64,000 nt of DNA, from contig NZ_CP029193.1 of assembly GCF_008642355.1 (NCBI RefSeq), positions 6,410,001 to 6,474,000 of the forward strand, written 5' to 3'. The notes under the pieces were generated by a model, which had not been told where the DNA came from, ran no database searches, and worked only from the letters and a program-made list of their open reading frames with translations. Position numbers and translations under genes: made by a program. Positions 8,202-18,300 of the stretch are shown here, piece by piece. The DNA is from Streptomyces venezuelae. Its GTDB lineage: Bacteria > Actinomycetota > Actinomycetes > Streptomycetales > Streptomycetaceae. Numbering within the stretch: position 1 is the stretch's first letter; the number at the start of each line of letters is the position of its first letter.

Positions 8202-9502
8202 CGGGGAAGGCGGCTCGGCCCATGACGGCACAGACAACGGCGGACGTGGTCGGAGTCGGCTTCGGCCCCTCCAACCTGGCACTGGCGATCGCGCTCCAGG
8301 ACATCACCGGGCCCGCCGCGGGAGCGCCGGACGTCAGCATGAAGTTCTACGAGCGGCAGCCCCGGTTCGGCTGGCACCGCGGCATGCTGATGGAAGACGC
8401 GACGATGCAGGTCTCTTTCCTCAAGGACCTTGCGACCATGCGTGACGCGACGAGCCGGTACACGTTTGTCTCCTACCTCCAGGAGAAGGGGCGGGTCGCC
8501 GAGTTCATCAACAGCAAGACCCTGTACCCACTGCGCGTGGAGTTCCACGACTACCTGGAATGGGCGGCCCTGGAATTCCGGTCGTACGTCTCGTACGGCA
8601 CCGAGATCACCGCCGTCCGGCCGGTGGTCGAGGGCGGGGCCGTGGAATACGTCGACGTGGTGGCCCGCGATGCATTCAATGGCCACGAGACCGTCCAGCG
8701 TGCCCGCAACGTCGTGATCGGCACAGGGCTCACCCCGCGGCTCCCTGCGGGTATCGAGGAATCCGCGCGTATTTGGCACAGCTCGCAATTGATGCACCGG
8801 ATCGGCGGCGTCACCAGTGCCCCGCGCAATGTCGTCGTCGTCGGATCCGGCCAGAGTGCCGCCGAGGCCGCCGACTACATGCACCGCACCTTCTCCGACG
8901 CCCAGGTGCACACGGTGCTCTCGCGCTACGGCTACAGCGTCGCCGACGACAGCCCCTACGCGAACGGCATCTTCGACCCGGTGGCGGTCGACCGGTTCTA
9001 CGACTCACCCGCCGACGAGAAGCGGCGCCTCCTCGACTACCACGCGAACACCAACTACTCGGTGGTCGACCTCGACGTGTCGCAGGACCTGTACCGCAGG
9101 AGCTACCAGGAAAGAGTCCTCGGCAAGCAGCGGCTGCGCATGCTCAACACCTCGCGCGTCACCGCCGTCGACGAACACGAGGACGGCGTACGGGTCGTGG
9201 TCGAGTCGACGGCGTCCGGCACGGCGCAGACCATCGACGCGGACCTGATCGTCTTCGCCACCGGCTACCGGCCCAGCGACCCGGCGACCCTGCTCCAGGA
9301 CCTGCTGCATGAGTGCAAGCGGGACGAGGAGGGGCGGCTCGCGGTGGGGCGCGACTACCGGGTGATCACGTCGGATGCGGTGCGCTGCGGGATCTACGTC
9401 CAGGGCGCCAGCACCGAACACTCCCACGGCCTGTCGGCCGGCCTCCTGTCCAACACCGCTGTCCGGTCCGGCGAGATCGCCCAGTCCATCCTCAAGAGGT
9501 AA
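8198..9502 (+). CDS. L-ornithine N5-monooxygenase (KtzI-type)
   Basis: A 434-residue flavoprotein of the N-hydroxylating monooxygenase family. The FAD motif VGVGFGPSNLALAIAL is near residue 20, the NADPH motif VVVVGSGQSAAEAADYM near residue 212, and the C-terminal DADLIVFATGYRPSDP motif near residue 350. Such enzymes convert L-ornithine (or lysine) to the N-hydroxy amino acid. The very next gene is a piperazate synthase homologue, so N5-hydroxyornithine for piperazic acid is the most likely product, rather than a siderophore hydroxamate. The GTG at 8198 overlaps the MbtH stop; an in-frame ATG at 8222 is an alternative start. Confidence 0.9.
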   Translation: MTGKAARPMTAQTTADVVGVGFGPSNLALAIALQDITGPAAGAPDVSMKFYERQPRFGWHRGMLMEDATMQVSFLKDLATMRDATSRYTFVSYLQEKGRVAEFINSKTLYPLRVEFHDYLEWAALEFRSYVSYGTEITAVRPVVEGGAVEYVDVVARDAFNGHETVQRARNVVIGTGLTPRLPAGIEESARIWHSSQLMHRIGGVTSAPRNVVVVGSGQSAAEAADYMHRTFSDAQVHTVLSRYGYSVADDSPYANGIFDPVAVDRFYDSPADEKRRLLDYHANTNYSVVDLDVSQDLYRRSYQERVLGKQRLRMLNTSRVTAVDEHEDGVRVVVESTASGTAQTIDADLIVFATGYRPSDPATLLQDLLHECKRDEEGRLAVGRDYRVITSDAVRCGIYVQGASTEHSHGLSAGLLSNTAVRSGEIAQSILKR

Positions 9503-9504
9503 CC

Positions 9505-10185
9505 ATGTACGTCCCTACGATCTACCAGGCGGAAGACCGGGCCTGGCTTCGCCGCATCGTCGAGCAGTACCCCCTCGCGACGCTGGTCTCCAACGGCCCC
9601 CGGGTGCCGTACGCCACGCACCTGCCGATGATCTTCAACCCCGACACCCCCGCGGGCGACGCCGGTCCGGAGGGCGTGACCCTGCTCGGCCACCTGAACC
9701 GGGCGAACGCCCACTGGGACTCGCTCACCGACGGCGGGGACGCCCAGCTGATCTTCACCGGCCCGCACGGCTACGTCACGCCCGCGGTGTACGAGTCGAC
9801 GCCGGCGGCGCCCACCTGGAACTTCGTCTCCGTGCACCTCCAGGGAAAAGTGCGGCCGATCACCGACTTCGAGGAGACGCTCCGGGTCGTCCAGCTGACG
9901 GTCCAGGCGTACGAGAAGGACTTCGGCGACGGCTGGGAGATGGACACCTCGCTGGACTACTTCCGGGCCATCGGCCCCGCCGTGGGAGCGTTCCGCTTCG
10001 AGGTGGAGTCGGCGGACGGCATGTTCAAGCTCAGCCAGGAGCAGAGCCCCGAGATCCGCAAGAGGGTCACCGACCGCTTCGGCACGGACGGCACCTGGCG
10101 CGGCAGGGAACTCGCCGCCCTCATGCGCGAGTTCGACCACGCCGGCCGCACTCGAGAGTCGACCGCCCCCACCGGAGGAGCCTGA
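9505..10185 (+). CDS. Piperazate synthase (KtzT-type, PaiB fold)
   Basis: A 226-residue protein of the PaiB/FMN-binding split-barrel family: MYVPTIYQAEDRAWLRRIVEQYPLATLVSNG..ATHLPMIF..GHLNRANAHW..TWNFVSVHLQGKVR. Annotation pipelines usually label such proteins 'FMN-binding negative transcriptional regulator'. KtzT of kutzneride biosynthesis has this fold, uses haem, and makes the N-N bond of piperazic acid from N5-hydroxyornithine. The gene follows the N5-monooxygenase by 2 bases and precedes NRPS genes, which is the diagnostic piperazate arrangement. Fold and context are visible; the haem-dependent activity is inferred from the pair. Confidence 0.9.
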   Translation: MYVPTIYQAEDRAWLRRIVEQYPLATLVSNGPRVPYATHLPMIFNPDTPAGDAGPEGVTLLGHLNRANAHWDSLTDGGDAQLIFTGPHGYVTPAVYESTPAAPTWNFVSVHLQGKVRPITDFEETLRVVQLTVQAYEKDFGDGWEMDTSLDYFRAIGPAVGAFRFEVESADGMFKLSQEQSPEIRKRVTDRFGTDGTWRGRELAALMREFDHAGRTRESTAPTGGA

Positions 10186-10187
10186 CC

Positions 10188-11045
10188 ATGCCCGCCACCG
10201 ACGTGACCCCCGCCGTGCGCCGCGACCGGCGCCGGGAGGCGACCCCGCGCCGTCTCCTGATGTGCCGCCCCAGCCACTACGGCGTCGTCTACTCCATCAA
10301 CCCGTGGATGAACCCGGAGAAGCCCTGCGACCGCGATCTGGCACTCGCGCAGTGGGAGCAGCTCCATGACCTCTACACCTCGCTCGGCCACACCGTGGAC
10401 GTGATCGACCCGGTACCCGGCCTGCCCGACATGGTGTTCGCCGCCAATGGCGCGACCGTGGTGGACGGCAAGGTCCTCGGCGCCCGATTCCGGCACGCGG
10501 AGCGGACGGCCGAGGGGCCCGCCTATCTCTCCTGGTTCCGGGCACGGGGCTTCGACGACTTCCTGTGGCCGGAGTTCATCAACGAGGGCGAGGGCGACTA
10601 CCTGCTCGTCGGCCGACGCATCCTGGCGGGCACCGGTTTCCGTACCGACCCGCGCTCGCACGCCGAGGCGCAGGAGTTCTTCGGGCTCCCGGTGACCGGA
10701 CTGACCCTGGTCAACCCGCGTCACTACCACCTCGACACCGCCCTTTCGGTGCTCTCCGACGACGAGATCATGTATTACCCGGAGGCCTTCTCGCCGGGCA
10801 GCCGTGCCGTGCTCGGGGAAATGTTCCCGGACGCCGTTCTGGCGTCCGCGCAGGACGCATCCGTCTTCGGACTCAACGCGTTCAGCGACGGCTACAACGT
10901 GATTCTGCCCGAGGCCGCCACCGGTCTCGCCGCGGAGCTGCGCGAACGCGGTTTCAACCCCATCGGCGTGAACCTCTCCGAACTGCTCAAGGCAGGGGGC
11001 AGCGCCAAGTGCTGCACCCTGGAACTGCGTTCCCCCCGAGGCTGA
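10188..11045 (+). CDS. DDAH / arginine-dihydrolase-like amidinohydrolase
   Basis: A 285-residue guanidino-modifying enzyme with a GGAGG 8 bases before its ATG. Recognisable segments are PDMVFAANGATVVDGKVL (near residue 82), the catalytic-His region NPRHYHLDTALSVL (near 178) and the nucleophilic Cys near the end (SAKCCTLEL). This is the dimethylargininase/amidinotransferase superfamily. In a piperazate operon it could turn arginine into citrulline, or directly into ornithine as the related arginine dihydrolases do, and so feed the N5-monooxygenase. It lies 2 bases after the piperazate synthase gene. The family is clear; the ornithine-supply role is inferred. Confidence 0.75.
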   Translation: MPATDVTPAVRRDRRREATPRRLLMCRPSHYGVVYSINPWMNPEKPCDRDLALAQWEQLHDLYTSLGHTVDVIDPVPGLPDMVFAANGATVVDGKVLGARFRHAERTAEGPAYLSWFRARGFDDFLWPEFINEGEGDYLLVGRRILAGTGFRTDPRSHAEAQEFFGLPVTGLTLVNPRHYHLDTALSVLSDDEIMYYPEAFSPGSRAVLGEMFPDAVLASAQDASVFGLNAFSDGYNVILPEAATGLAAELRERGFNPIGVNLSELLKAGGSAKCCTLELRSPRG

Positions 11046-11047
11046 CG

Positions 11048-12232
11048 ATGGACTACGACGTTGTGGTGGTCGGCGCGCGCTGCGCGGGGGCGTCGACCGC
11101 TCTGCTGCTGGCGAGACAGGGCCGGCGCGTGCTCCTCGTCGACAAGGCCCCGTTCCCTTCGGACACCATGTCCACGCTCTACATCCACCAGCCGGGGGTC
11201 ACGAGACTCGCGCGCTGGGGCGTGCTCGACGACGTCGTGGCCTCCGGCTGCCCGCCCCTGGACACCATCAGCCATGACATCGACGGCCTCAGCCTGACCT
11301 CGGCGGTGCCGGCGGTCGACGGGGTCTCCGCCGCGTACGCGCCGAGGCGGTACGTCCTCGACGAGCTGCTGGTGCGGGCCGCCGTGGCGGCCGGGGCGGA
11401 GTTCACGGACCGTGCGCAGGTGCGGGAACTGGTCCGGCGTGACGACCGGGTCACCGGAGTCCGCCTGCGGACCGGGGACGCGACGGCCACCGTGTCGGCG
11501 GGACTGGTCATCGGGGCCGACGGCATGCGCTCGAAGATCGCCGACCTGGTCGGCGCGCCCGTCCTGCGGTCGGCGCCGCGGGCGAGCTGCGTGTACTACA
11601 CGTTCTGGCGCGGCCTGCGCACCGGGTTCGGGTTCCACGAACGACCGGGACGCTGGATCGCCCGCATCCCGACCCACGACGACCTCACCGTCGTGGCCGC
11701 GTACATGCCGCAGGCCGAATTCGCCGAGGCGCGCCGCGACCCCGAGGAGGCGTACCTGTCGGCGGTCGAGTCGACCGCGCCGGACCTGTACGAACAGATG
11801 ATGGCCGCCGAGCGGGCCGACCGGCTGCGGGGCACGGGCGACCAGCGGAACTACTTTCGTACGGCGCACGGGCCCGGCTGGGCCCTGGTGGGCGACGCGG
11901 CCCACCATCTCGACACGATCAGTGCCCGCGGAATCACCAACGCGTTCATTCAGGCGGATCTGATCGCCGATGCCATGTCCGGGGTCCCGACGGAGGACGC
12001 GGCGTCGGTCGACGGAGCGACGTCAGGATTCGCCCGGACCATGGCGGACACCCTCGAAGGGCCGTACAAGAGCACGCTCGAACTCGCGAAGCTCCGTCCG
12101 ACGAAGACGAGACTGCGCATGCTGCACGCCGTGGCCGGCTCGCCCGAACTCACGAGCCGCTATTTCGCCATGGTCTCGGGCGTCATCGGGATGCGCGAAT
12201 TCATGACGGCCGACGTCGTGGACCTGTTGTAG
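11048..12232 (+). CDS. FAD-dependent monooxygenase/oxidoreductase (PHBH-like)
   Basis: A 394-residue flavoprotein. The N-terminal dinucleotide motif is DVVVVGARCAGASTALLLARQGRRVLLVDK. The GADGMRSKIADLVGA segment lies near residue 158, and the second FAD motif GWALVGDAAHHLDTISARGITNAFIQADLIADAM near residue 278. This is the p-hydroxybenzoate-hydroxylase/geranylgeranyl-reductase-like group, which includes hydroxylases, dehydrogenases and halogenase-like enzymes. It sits between the piperazate cassette and the NRPS. A tailoring step is likely, for example hydroxylation or desaturation of piperazate, or N-oxidation of a warhead amide. The reaction cannot be decided by eye. Confidence 0.75.
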   Translation: MDYDVVVVGARCAGASTALLLARQGRRVLLVDKAPFPSDTMSTLYIHQPGVTRLARWGVLDDVVASGCPPLDTISHDIDGLSLTSAVPAVDGVSAAYAPRRYVLDELLVRAAVAAGAEFTDRAQVRELVRRDDRVTGVRLRTGDATATVSAGLVIGADGMRSKIADLVGAPVLRSAPRASCVYYTFWRGLRTGFGFHERPGRWIARIPTHDDLTVVAAYMPQAEFAEARRDPEEAYLSAVESTAPDLYEQMMAAERADRLRGTGDQRNYFRTAHGPGWALVGDAAHHLDTISARGITNAFIQADLIADAMSGVPTEDAASVDGATSGFARTMADTLEGPYKSTLELAKLRPTKTRLRMLHAVAGSPELTSRYFAMVSGVIGMREFMTADVVDLL

Positions 12233-12309
12233 TCCGCTCTCCACCGACCCCGCCGTTCCCGTAGTCCGCCGGCAGTGAGTCCGCTGCCCGCCGTAAGTAA
12301 GGTTGAGCA

Positions 12310-15300
12310 TTGATCCCGTTGTCTTTCGCGCAGCGTCGGTTGTGGTTCATTCACCAGCTGGAAGGGCTGTCGTCGACGTACAACATTCCCCTGGTGCTGC
12401 GACTGACCGGGGGCCTCGACGCTCGGGCGCTGGGTGCGGCCCTGTCCGCCGTCGTGGACCGGCACGAGAGCCTGCGGACGGTGTTCCCGGCCGTGCGGGG
12501 AGTGGCGGAACAGCGCGTCCTGGCAGCCGCCGACGCGGAGTTCGGCTGGGAGGTCGTCGACGCCTCGGGGTGGCCGGCGGACGCACTGGACGACGCCGTC
12601 GCGAGGACGGCGTGGTACGAGTTCGACCTGAGCGCCGAGATCCCGTTCCGCGCGCGGCTGTTCAGGGTCGCCGACGACGAGCATCTGATGGTGCTCGTGA
12701 TGCATCACATCGCGTCGGACGGGTTGTCGCTCGCGCCGCTCCTGCGCGACATCGAGGTGGCGTACGCCGCGTGCGTCGCCGGTGAGGCCCCCGGCTGGGC
12801 CCCGCTGCCGCTGCACTACAGCGAATACACGCTCCGCCAGCTCGACACGCTCGGGGACGAGTCCGACCCCGACAGCGCGCTCAGCCGTCACCTGCGGTAC
12901 TGGGAGGAGGCGCTCGCCGGCTTCGAGGGGCGGCTGGAGCTGCCGACGGACCGGCCGTACCCGGCGGTGGCCGATCACCGCGGCAGCCGGATCCCGGTGG
13001 AGTGGCCCGCGTCGCTCCAGGAACAGGTGCGGAAGGTGGCGCGGGAGAACCGGTCCACCGGCTTCATGGTGGTCTCGGCGGCGCTCTCCCTGCTGCTGTC
13101 CGAGCTGAGCGGCAGCCCGGACGTGGCGTTCGGGGTCCCGACCACGGGCAGGCGCGACGCCGATCTCGCCGACCTCGTGGGCTTCTTCGCCAACACACTG
13201 GTCCTCAGGGCGGACATGGCAGGTGAGTTGACGGGACGTCAGCTCCTGGCGCAGGTGCGGAAGCGCGTCCTCGACGCGTCGGCGCACCAGGACGCCCCGT
13301 TCGACGCGCTGGTCGACCTGATCAATCCCACCCGTTCACAGACGCACCACCCGCTGGTCCAGGTCATGCTCGGCTGGCAGAACAACATCGCCGCCGAGCT
13401 GACGCTGCCGGGCGTACGGGCCGACATCGTGCCCACCACGTCCCGCGCGGCCCGTATGGACCTGACGTTCAGCCTGCGCGAGCGGTACACCGGGTCCGGC
13501 GAACCGGCGGGCATCGGCGGCGTGGTCGAGTACCGCACCGACGTCTACGACGCGTCGACCGTCGAGTCGATGGTGGCCCGATTCCAGCGGATCCTCACCG
13601 CGATGGTCGCCGACATGGACCGGCCGGTCCTCTCCATCGACGTACTCGACGACGACGAGCACGCGCACCTGGACCGCCTGGGCAACCGCGCCGTCCTGTC
13701 GGACCAGGCCGACGGCGCGTCCATACCCGGGCTCTTCGCGGCCCAGGCGGCGCGGACACCGGACGCCGCGGCCCTGGTGTTCCGGAACCGCACCTGGACG
13801 TACCGGGAACTCGACGAGGCGTCGACGCGCCTGGCACACCTGCTGACCGGCCGCGGCGTGGGCGCGGGGGACAACGTCGCCCTGCTGCTCCCGCGCTCCG
13901 CCGAGACCGTGGTCGCCGTCCTCGCCGTGCTGAAGCTGGGCGCGACGTACGTCCCGGTCGACGTCAAGCACCCCGACGAGCGGGTGGCGTTCATCCTGGG
14001 CGACGCGGCTCCGGTGGCGGCCGTGACCACGTCCTCGCTGGCGCACCGGATCGACGGGTTCGACGTCACGGTGGTCGACGTGGCCGACCCCGGCCTCGCG
14101 GCGCAGCCCGTCACGGCCCCGGCCCTCCCGGACGCGGGCCGGACCGCCTACATCATCTACACCTCAGGCACCACCGGCGTGCCCAAGGGCGTCGCGGTCA
14201 CCCACGCGAGCGTCACACGCCTGTTCACCTCGACGGCCCCGGGGTTCGTACCGTCCCCGGACCACGTCTGGTCGCTGTTCCACTCGTACGCGTTCGACGT
14301 GTCCGTCTGGGAGATGTGGGGCGCGCTGCTGCACGGCGGACGCCTCGTCGTCGTCCCCGAGGACGTGGTCCGGTCCGCCCATGACTTCCGGCAGCTGCTC
14401 ATCGACGAGCGCGTCACCGTCCTCAGCCAGACACCGTCGGCCTTCTACGCCCTTCAGGCTGCCGACATGCAACGGCAGCCCGGGGACGGGCTCGACGCGC
14501 TGGAGGCCGTGGTCTTCGCCGGAGAGGCCCTGGAGCCGTCCAAGCTGCGGGCGTGGCTGGAGCGGCGCGAGACCTGGCCGCACCTGATCAACATGTACGG
14601 CACGACGGAGACGACCGTCCACGCGTCCTTCCGCGGCATCGTCGCCGCGGACCTCGACAGCCATGTGAGCCCCGTCGGCGTGCCCCTCGCCGACCTGGCC
14701 TTCTTCGTGCTGGACGCGGGGCTGTGCCGGGTGCCGGTCGGCGTCGTCGGTGAGCTCTACGTGGCGGGCCCCGGCGTCGGCCTCGGCTACCTGGGGCGCG
14801 GTGGGCTGACGGCGTCACGGTTCGTGGCCTGCCCGTTCGGCCCCGCGGGGGCGCGGATGTACCGCACGGGCGACCTGGTGCGGTGGAACCGCGAGGGCGA
14901 GCTGGAGTACGTGGGCCGCTCGGACGACCAGGTGAAGATCCGCGGTTTCCGCGTGGAGCCGGGCGAGGTCGAGGCCGCGCTGGCCGCGGTGCCCGGGGTG
15001 GCGCGGGCCGCCGTGCTGGTGCGCTCGTCCGAGGCGGGCAAGCAGCTGGTGGGCTACGTGGTGCCCGCCGACGCCGCGGCGGGTGTGGACGGCGCCGCGG
15101 TGCGTGGCGAGGTGGCCGGGCACCTGCCCGAGTACATGGTCCCCGCGGTGGTCATGGTCGTCGACGATTTGCGGCTGACGGTCAACGGCAAGCTGGACAA
15201 GCGGGCCCTGCCGGAACCGGAGTTCACCGGCGGGGCCTACCGGGCCCCCTCGTCGCCGGTGGAGGAGATCCTGGCGGGAATCTTCGCGCGGGTCCTCGGG

Positions 15301-18300
15301 CTGCCGCAGGTCGGCGTGGACGACCCGTTCTTCGACCTCGGCGGCAACTCGCTGGCGGCGATGCGGGTGATCGCGGCCGTGCGGGAGTCCTTCGGCTCCG
15401 ACATCGGGGTCCGCGCGCTGTGGGAGGCCCCGTCGGTGGCGGGGTTCGCCCGGCTGGTGGGCAGCCCGGCCGACAGCGGCGCGGAATGGGTGCCCGTGGC
15501 GCGTCCGGAGCGGTTGCCGCTGTCGTACGCGCAGCGCCGCCTGTGGTACATCGACCAGCTGGAGGGGGCGTCGTCGACGTACAACATCCCCCTGGTGTCG
15601 CGGCTGACCGGCGAGCTGGACGTCACGGCCCTGGGCGCGGCGGTCGCCGATGTCGTGGCACGGCACGAGAGCCTGCGTACCGTCTTCCCGGCCGTGGACG
15701 GCGTACCGGAGCAGCGTGTCCTGGACGTGGCCGCGGCGGACGTCGGCTGGGAAGTCGTCGACGCCGCCGCGTGGACACCGGCGCGGCTCGCCGACGCAGT
15801 CGCCGAGCGCGGCCGACACACCTTCGACCTGGCCGCCGAAGCGCCCTTCCGGGCGACGCTCTTCGTCGTGTCGCCCGCGGAACACCGGCTGGTGCTGGTC
15901 ATGCACCACATCGCGGTCGACGGGTGGTCGCTGGCGCCCCTGCTGCGCGACCTGTGGACCGCCTACCGGGCGCGCACCGAAGGACACGCGCCCTCCTGGT
16001 CGCCGCTGCCCGTCCAGTACGCCGACCACACGCTCCGGCAGTACGCGCTGCTGGGCGACGAAGCGGACACCAACAGTGCGCTCGGCCGACAGGCGCAGTA
16101 CTGGGAGCAGGCACTGGAAGGCCTCCCCGGCAGGCTGGAACTCCCCACGGACCGGCCGTATCCGGCGGAGGCGGGGCGGCACGGCGGCCGCGTCGCCGTC
16201 GAGTTGCCCGCGGACTTCCACGCCCTGGTGCAGCGCGTCGCGCGGGAACGCGATGCCACGACGTTCATGGTGATGTCGGCGGCGCTCTCGGTGCTGCTGT
16301 CCCGCCTGAGCGGCAGCGCGGACGTGGCGTTCGGGGTGCCGACGGCGGGCCGGGGACGGACCGAGCTCGACGACGTGGTCGGCTTCTTCGTCAACACCCT
16401 GGTGCTGCGCACCCAGGTCACCGGCGAGCAGAGCTTCGACGAACTGCTCGGGCAGGTGCGGGAGCGGAGCATGGACGCGTTCGCGCACCAGGACGTGCCC
16501 TTCGACGCGCTCGTGGAACGGCTCAACCCGGTCCGGACGCAGGCCCACCACCCCCTGGTGCAGGTGCTGTTCGGCTGGCAGACCGACACGGTCCCCGACA
16601 TCGCGGTGCCGGGACTGGACATGGAGACGGCATCGGTCGACATCGGGGCCGCCCGCATGGACCTGGCGTTCAGCCTCCGTGAGCGGTTCACGGAGAACGG
16701 CCGGCCCGCCGGGATCAGCGGGATCGTCGAGTACCGCACGGACATCTTCGACGCCGGGACCGTGGAACGCATGACTGCACGCTGGCAGCGGCTGCTGACC
16801 GCCATGGCCGCGGAGCCCGACCGCCCGCTGGCCTCGCTCGACGTGCTGGACGAGGAGGAGCGGACCCGGCTGGACGTCCTCGGCAACCGGTCGGTGCTGT
16901 CGGAGCCGTACGACCCCGCGACCGTGCCGGAGCTGTTCGCCCGCCAGGTGTCGCGGACACCGGGCGCCGTGGCGATGGTGTTCGAGGGCCGGTCGTGGAC
17001 GTACCGGGAGCTGGACGAGGCATCGACGCGCCTGGCACACCTGCTGGCCGGGCGCGGCGTGCGCGCCGGAGACGCGGTGGCGCTCCTGCTGCCGCGATCG
17101 GAGCACACCGTCACGGCGGTGCTCGCGGTGCTGAAGCTCGGCGCCGCCTATGTGCCGATCGACGTGAACCACCCCGACGAGCGGGTGGCGTTCGTGCTGG
17201 AGGACGCCGAGCCGGTGGCGGTCGTCACCGTCCGGGAGCTCGCGGAGCGGGCCGGTGCGGACGGGACGACGGTCGTGGACGTCGAGGACCCGGCCCTCGC
17301 CGGGCAGCCCACCGCCGCCCTGCCGCACTTCTCCGTGGACCGGACCGCCTACGTCATCTACACCTCGGGCACGACCGGCACCCCCAAGGGAGTCGCCGTC
17401 ACCCACCGCGGCATCGCGGACCTCATCGTCACGCACCTCCAGCGGCTGGCCGAGTCCGGCGCCCCCGGAGCCGCCCCCCTGGCGCCCCACGACCACGTGT
17501 GGACGCTCTTCCATTCCTACGCGTTCGACTTCGCGGTGTGGGAGATGTGCGGTGCGCTGCTGCACGGCGGGCGCCTGGTCGTGGTCCCCGAGGAGGTCGT
17601 GTACTCGCCCTCCGACTTCCACGACCTGCTCGTCGCCGAGCAGGTCGTGGTGCTGACGCAGACGCCGTCCGCACTGGCACGGCTCTCCCCGGAGGGACTG
17701 ACCTCGGTCGCGGTGCTCCTGGTGGGCGGCGAGGCGTGCCCGGCCGAGCTGACCGAACGCTGGGCCCCCGGACGGGCGATGATCAACGCCTACGGCCCGA
17801 CCGAGTGCACCGTCTACGCGTCGATGAGCAGGCCGCTGACCGCGGACGGAGCCGTGCCGATCGGCGCCGCGGGCTCGGGCACCGCGCTCTTCGTCCTCGA
17901 CGGCGGACTGCGCCGGGTGCCGGTGGGCGTCGCCGGTGAGCTGTACGTCGCGGGGCACGGTGTGGCGCGCGGCTATGTGCGCAGGGCCGGCCTGACGGCG
18001 TCGCGGTTCGTGGCGTGCCCGTTCGGTCCTCCCGGTTCGCGGATGTACCGCACCGGCGACCTGGTGCGGTGGAACGCCGACGGTGAGCTGGAATACCTCG
18101 GGCGCGCCGACGACCAGGTGAAGATCCGCGGGTACCGGGTCGAGACCGGTGAGATCGAGTCGGTGCTGCGAGCGGCCCCCGGCGTGGCGCAGGCCGCGGT
18201 CGTCGTCCGGGAGGACCGGCCGGGCCACCGCCGACTGGTCGGCTACGTCGTCGCCGACGCCGATGGAGCGGGCACACCGGACGGTGCCCGGCTGCGTTGC

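Noticed and set aside
8198..9502. Siderophore hydroxamate role for the N-monooxygenase
   Set aside because: No siderophore synthetase, acyltransferase or iron transporter is nearby, while the KtzT-like gene follows at once. Piperazate formation is the simpler explanation.
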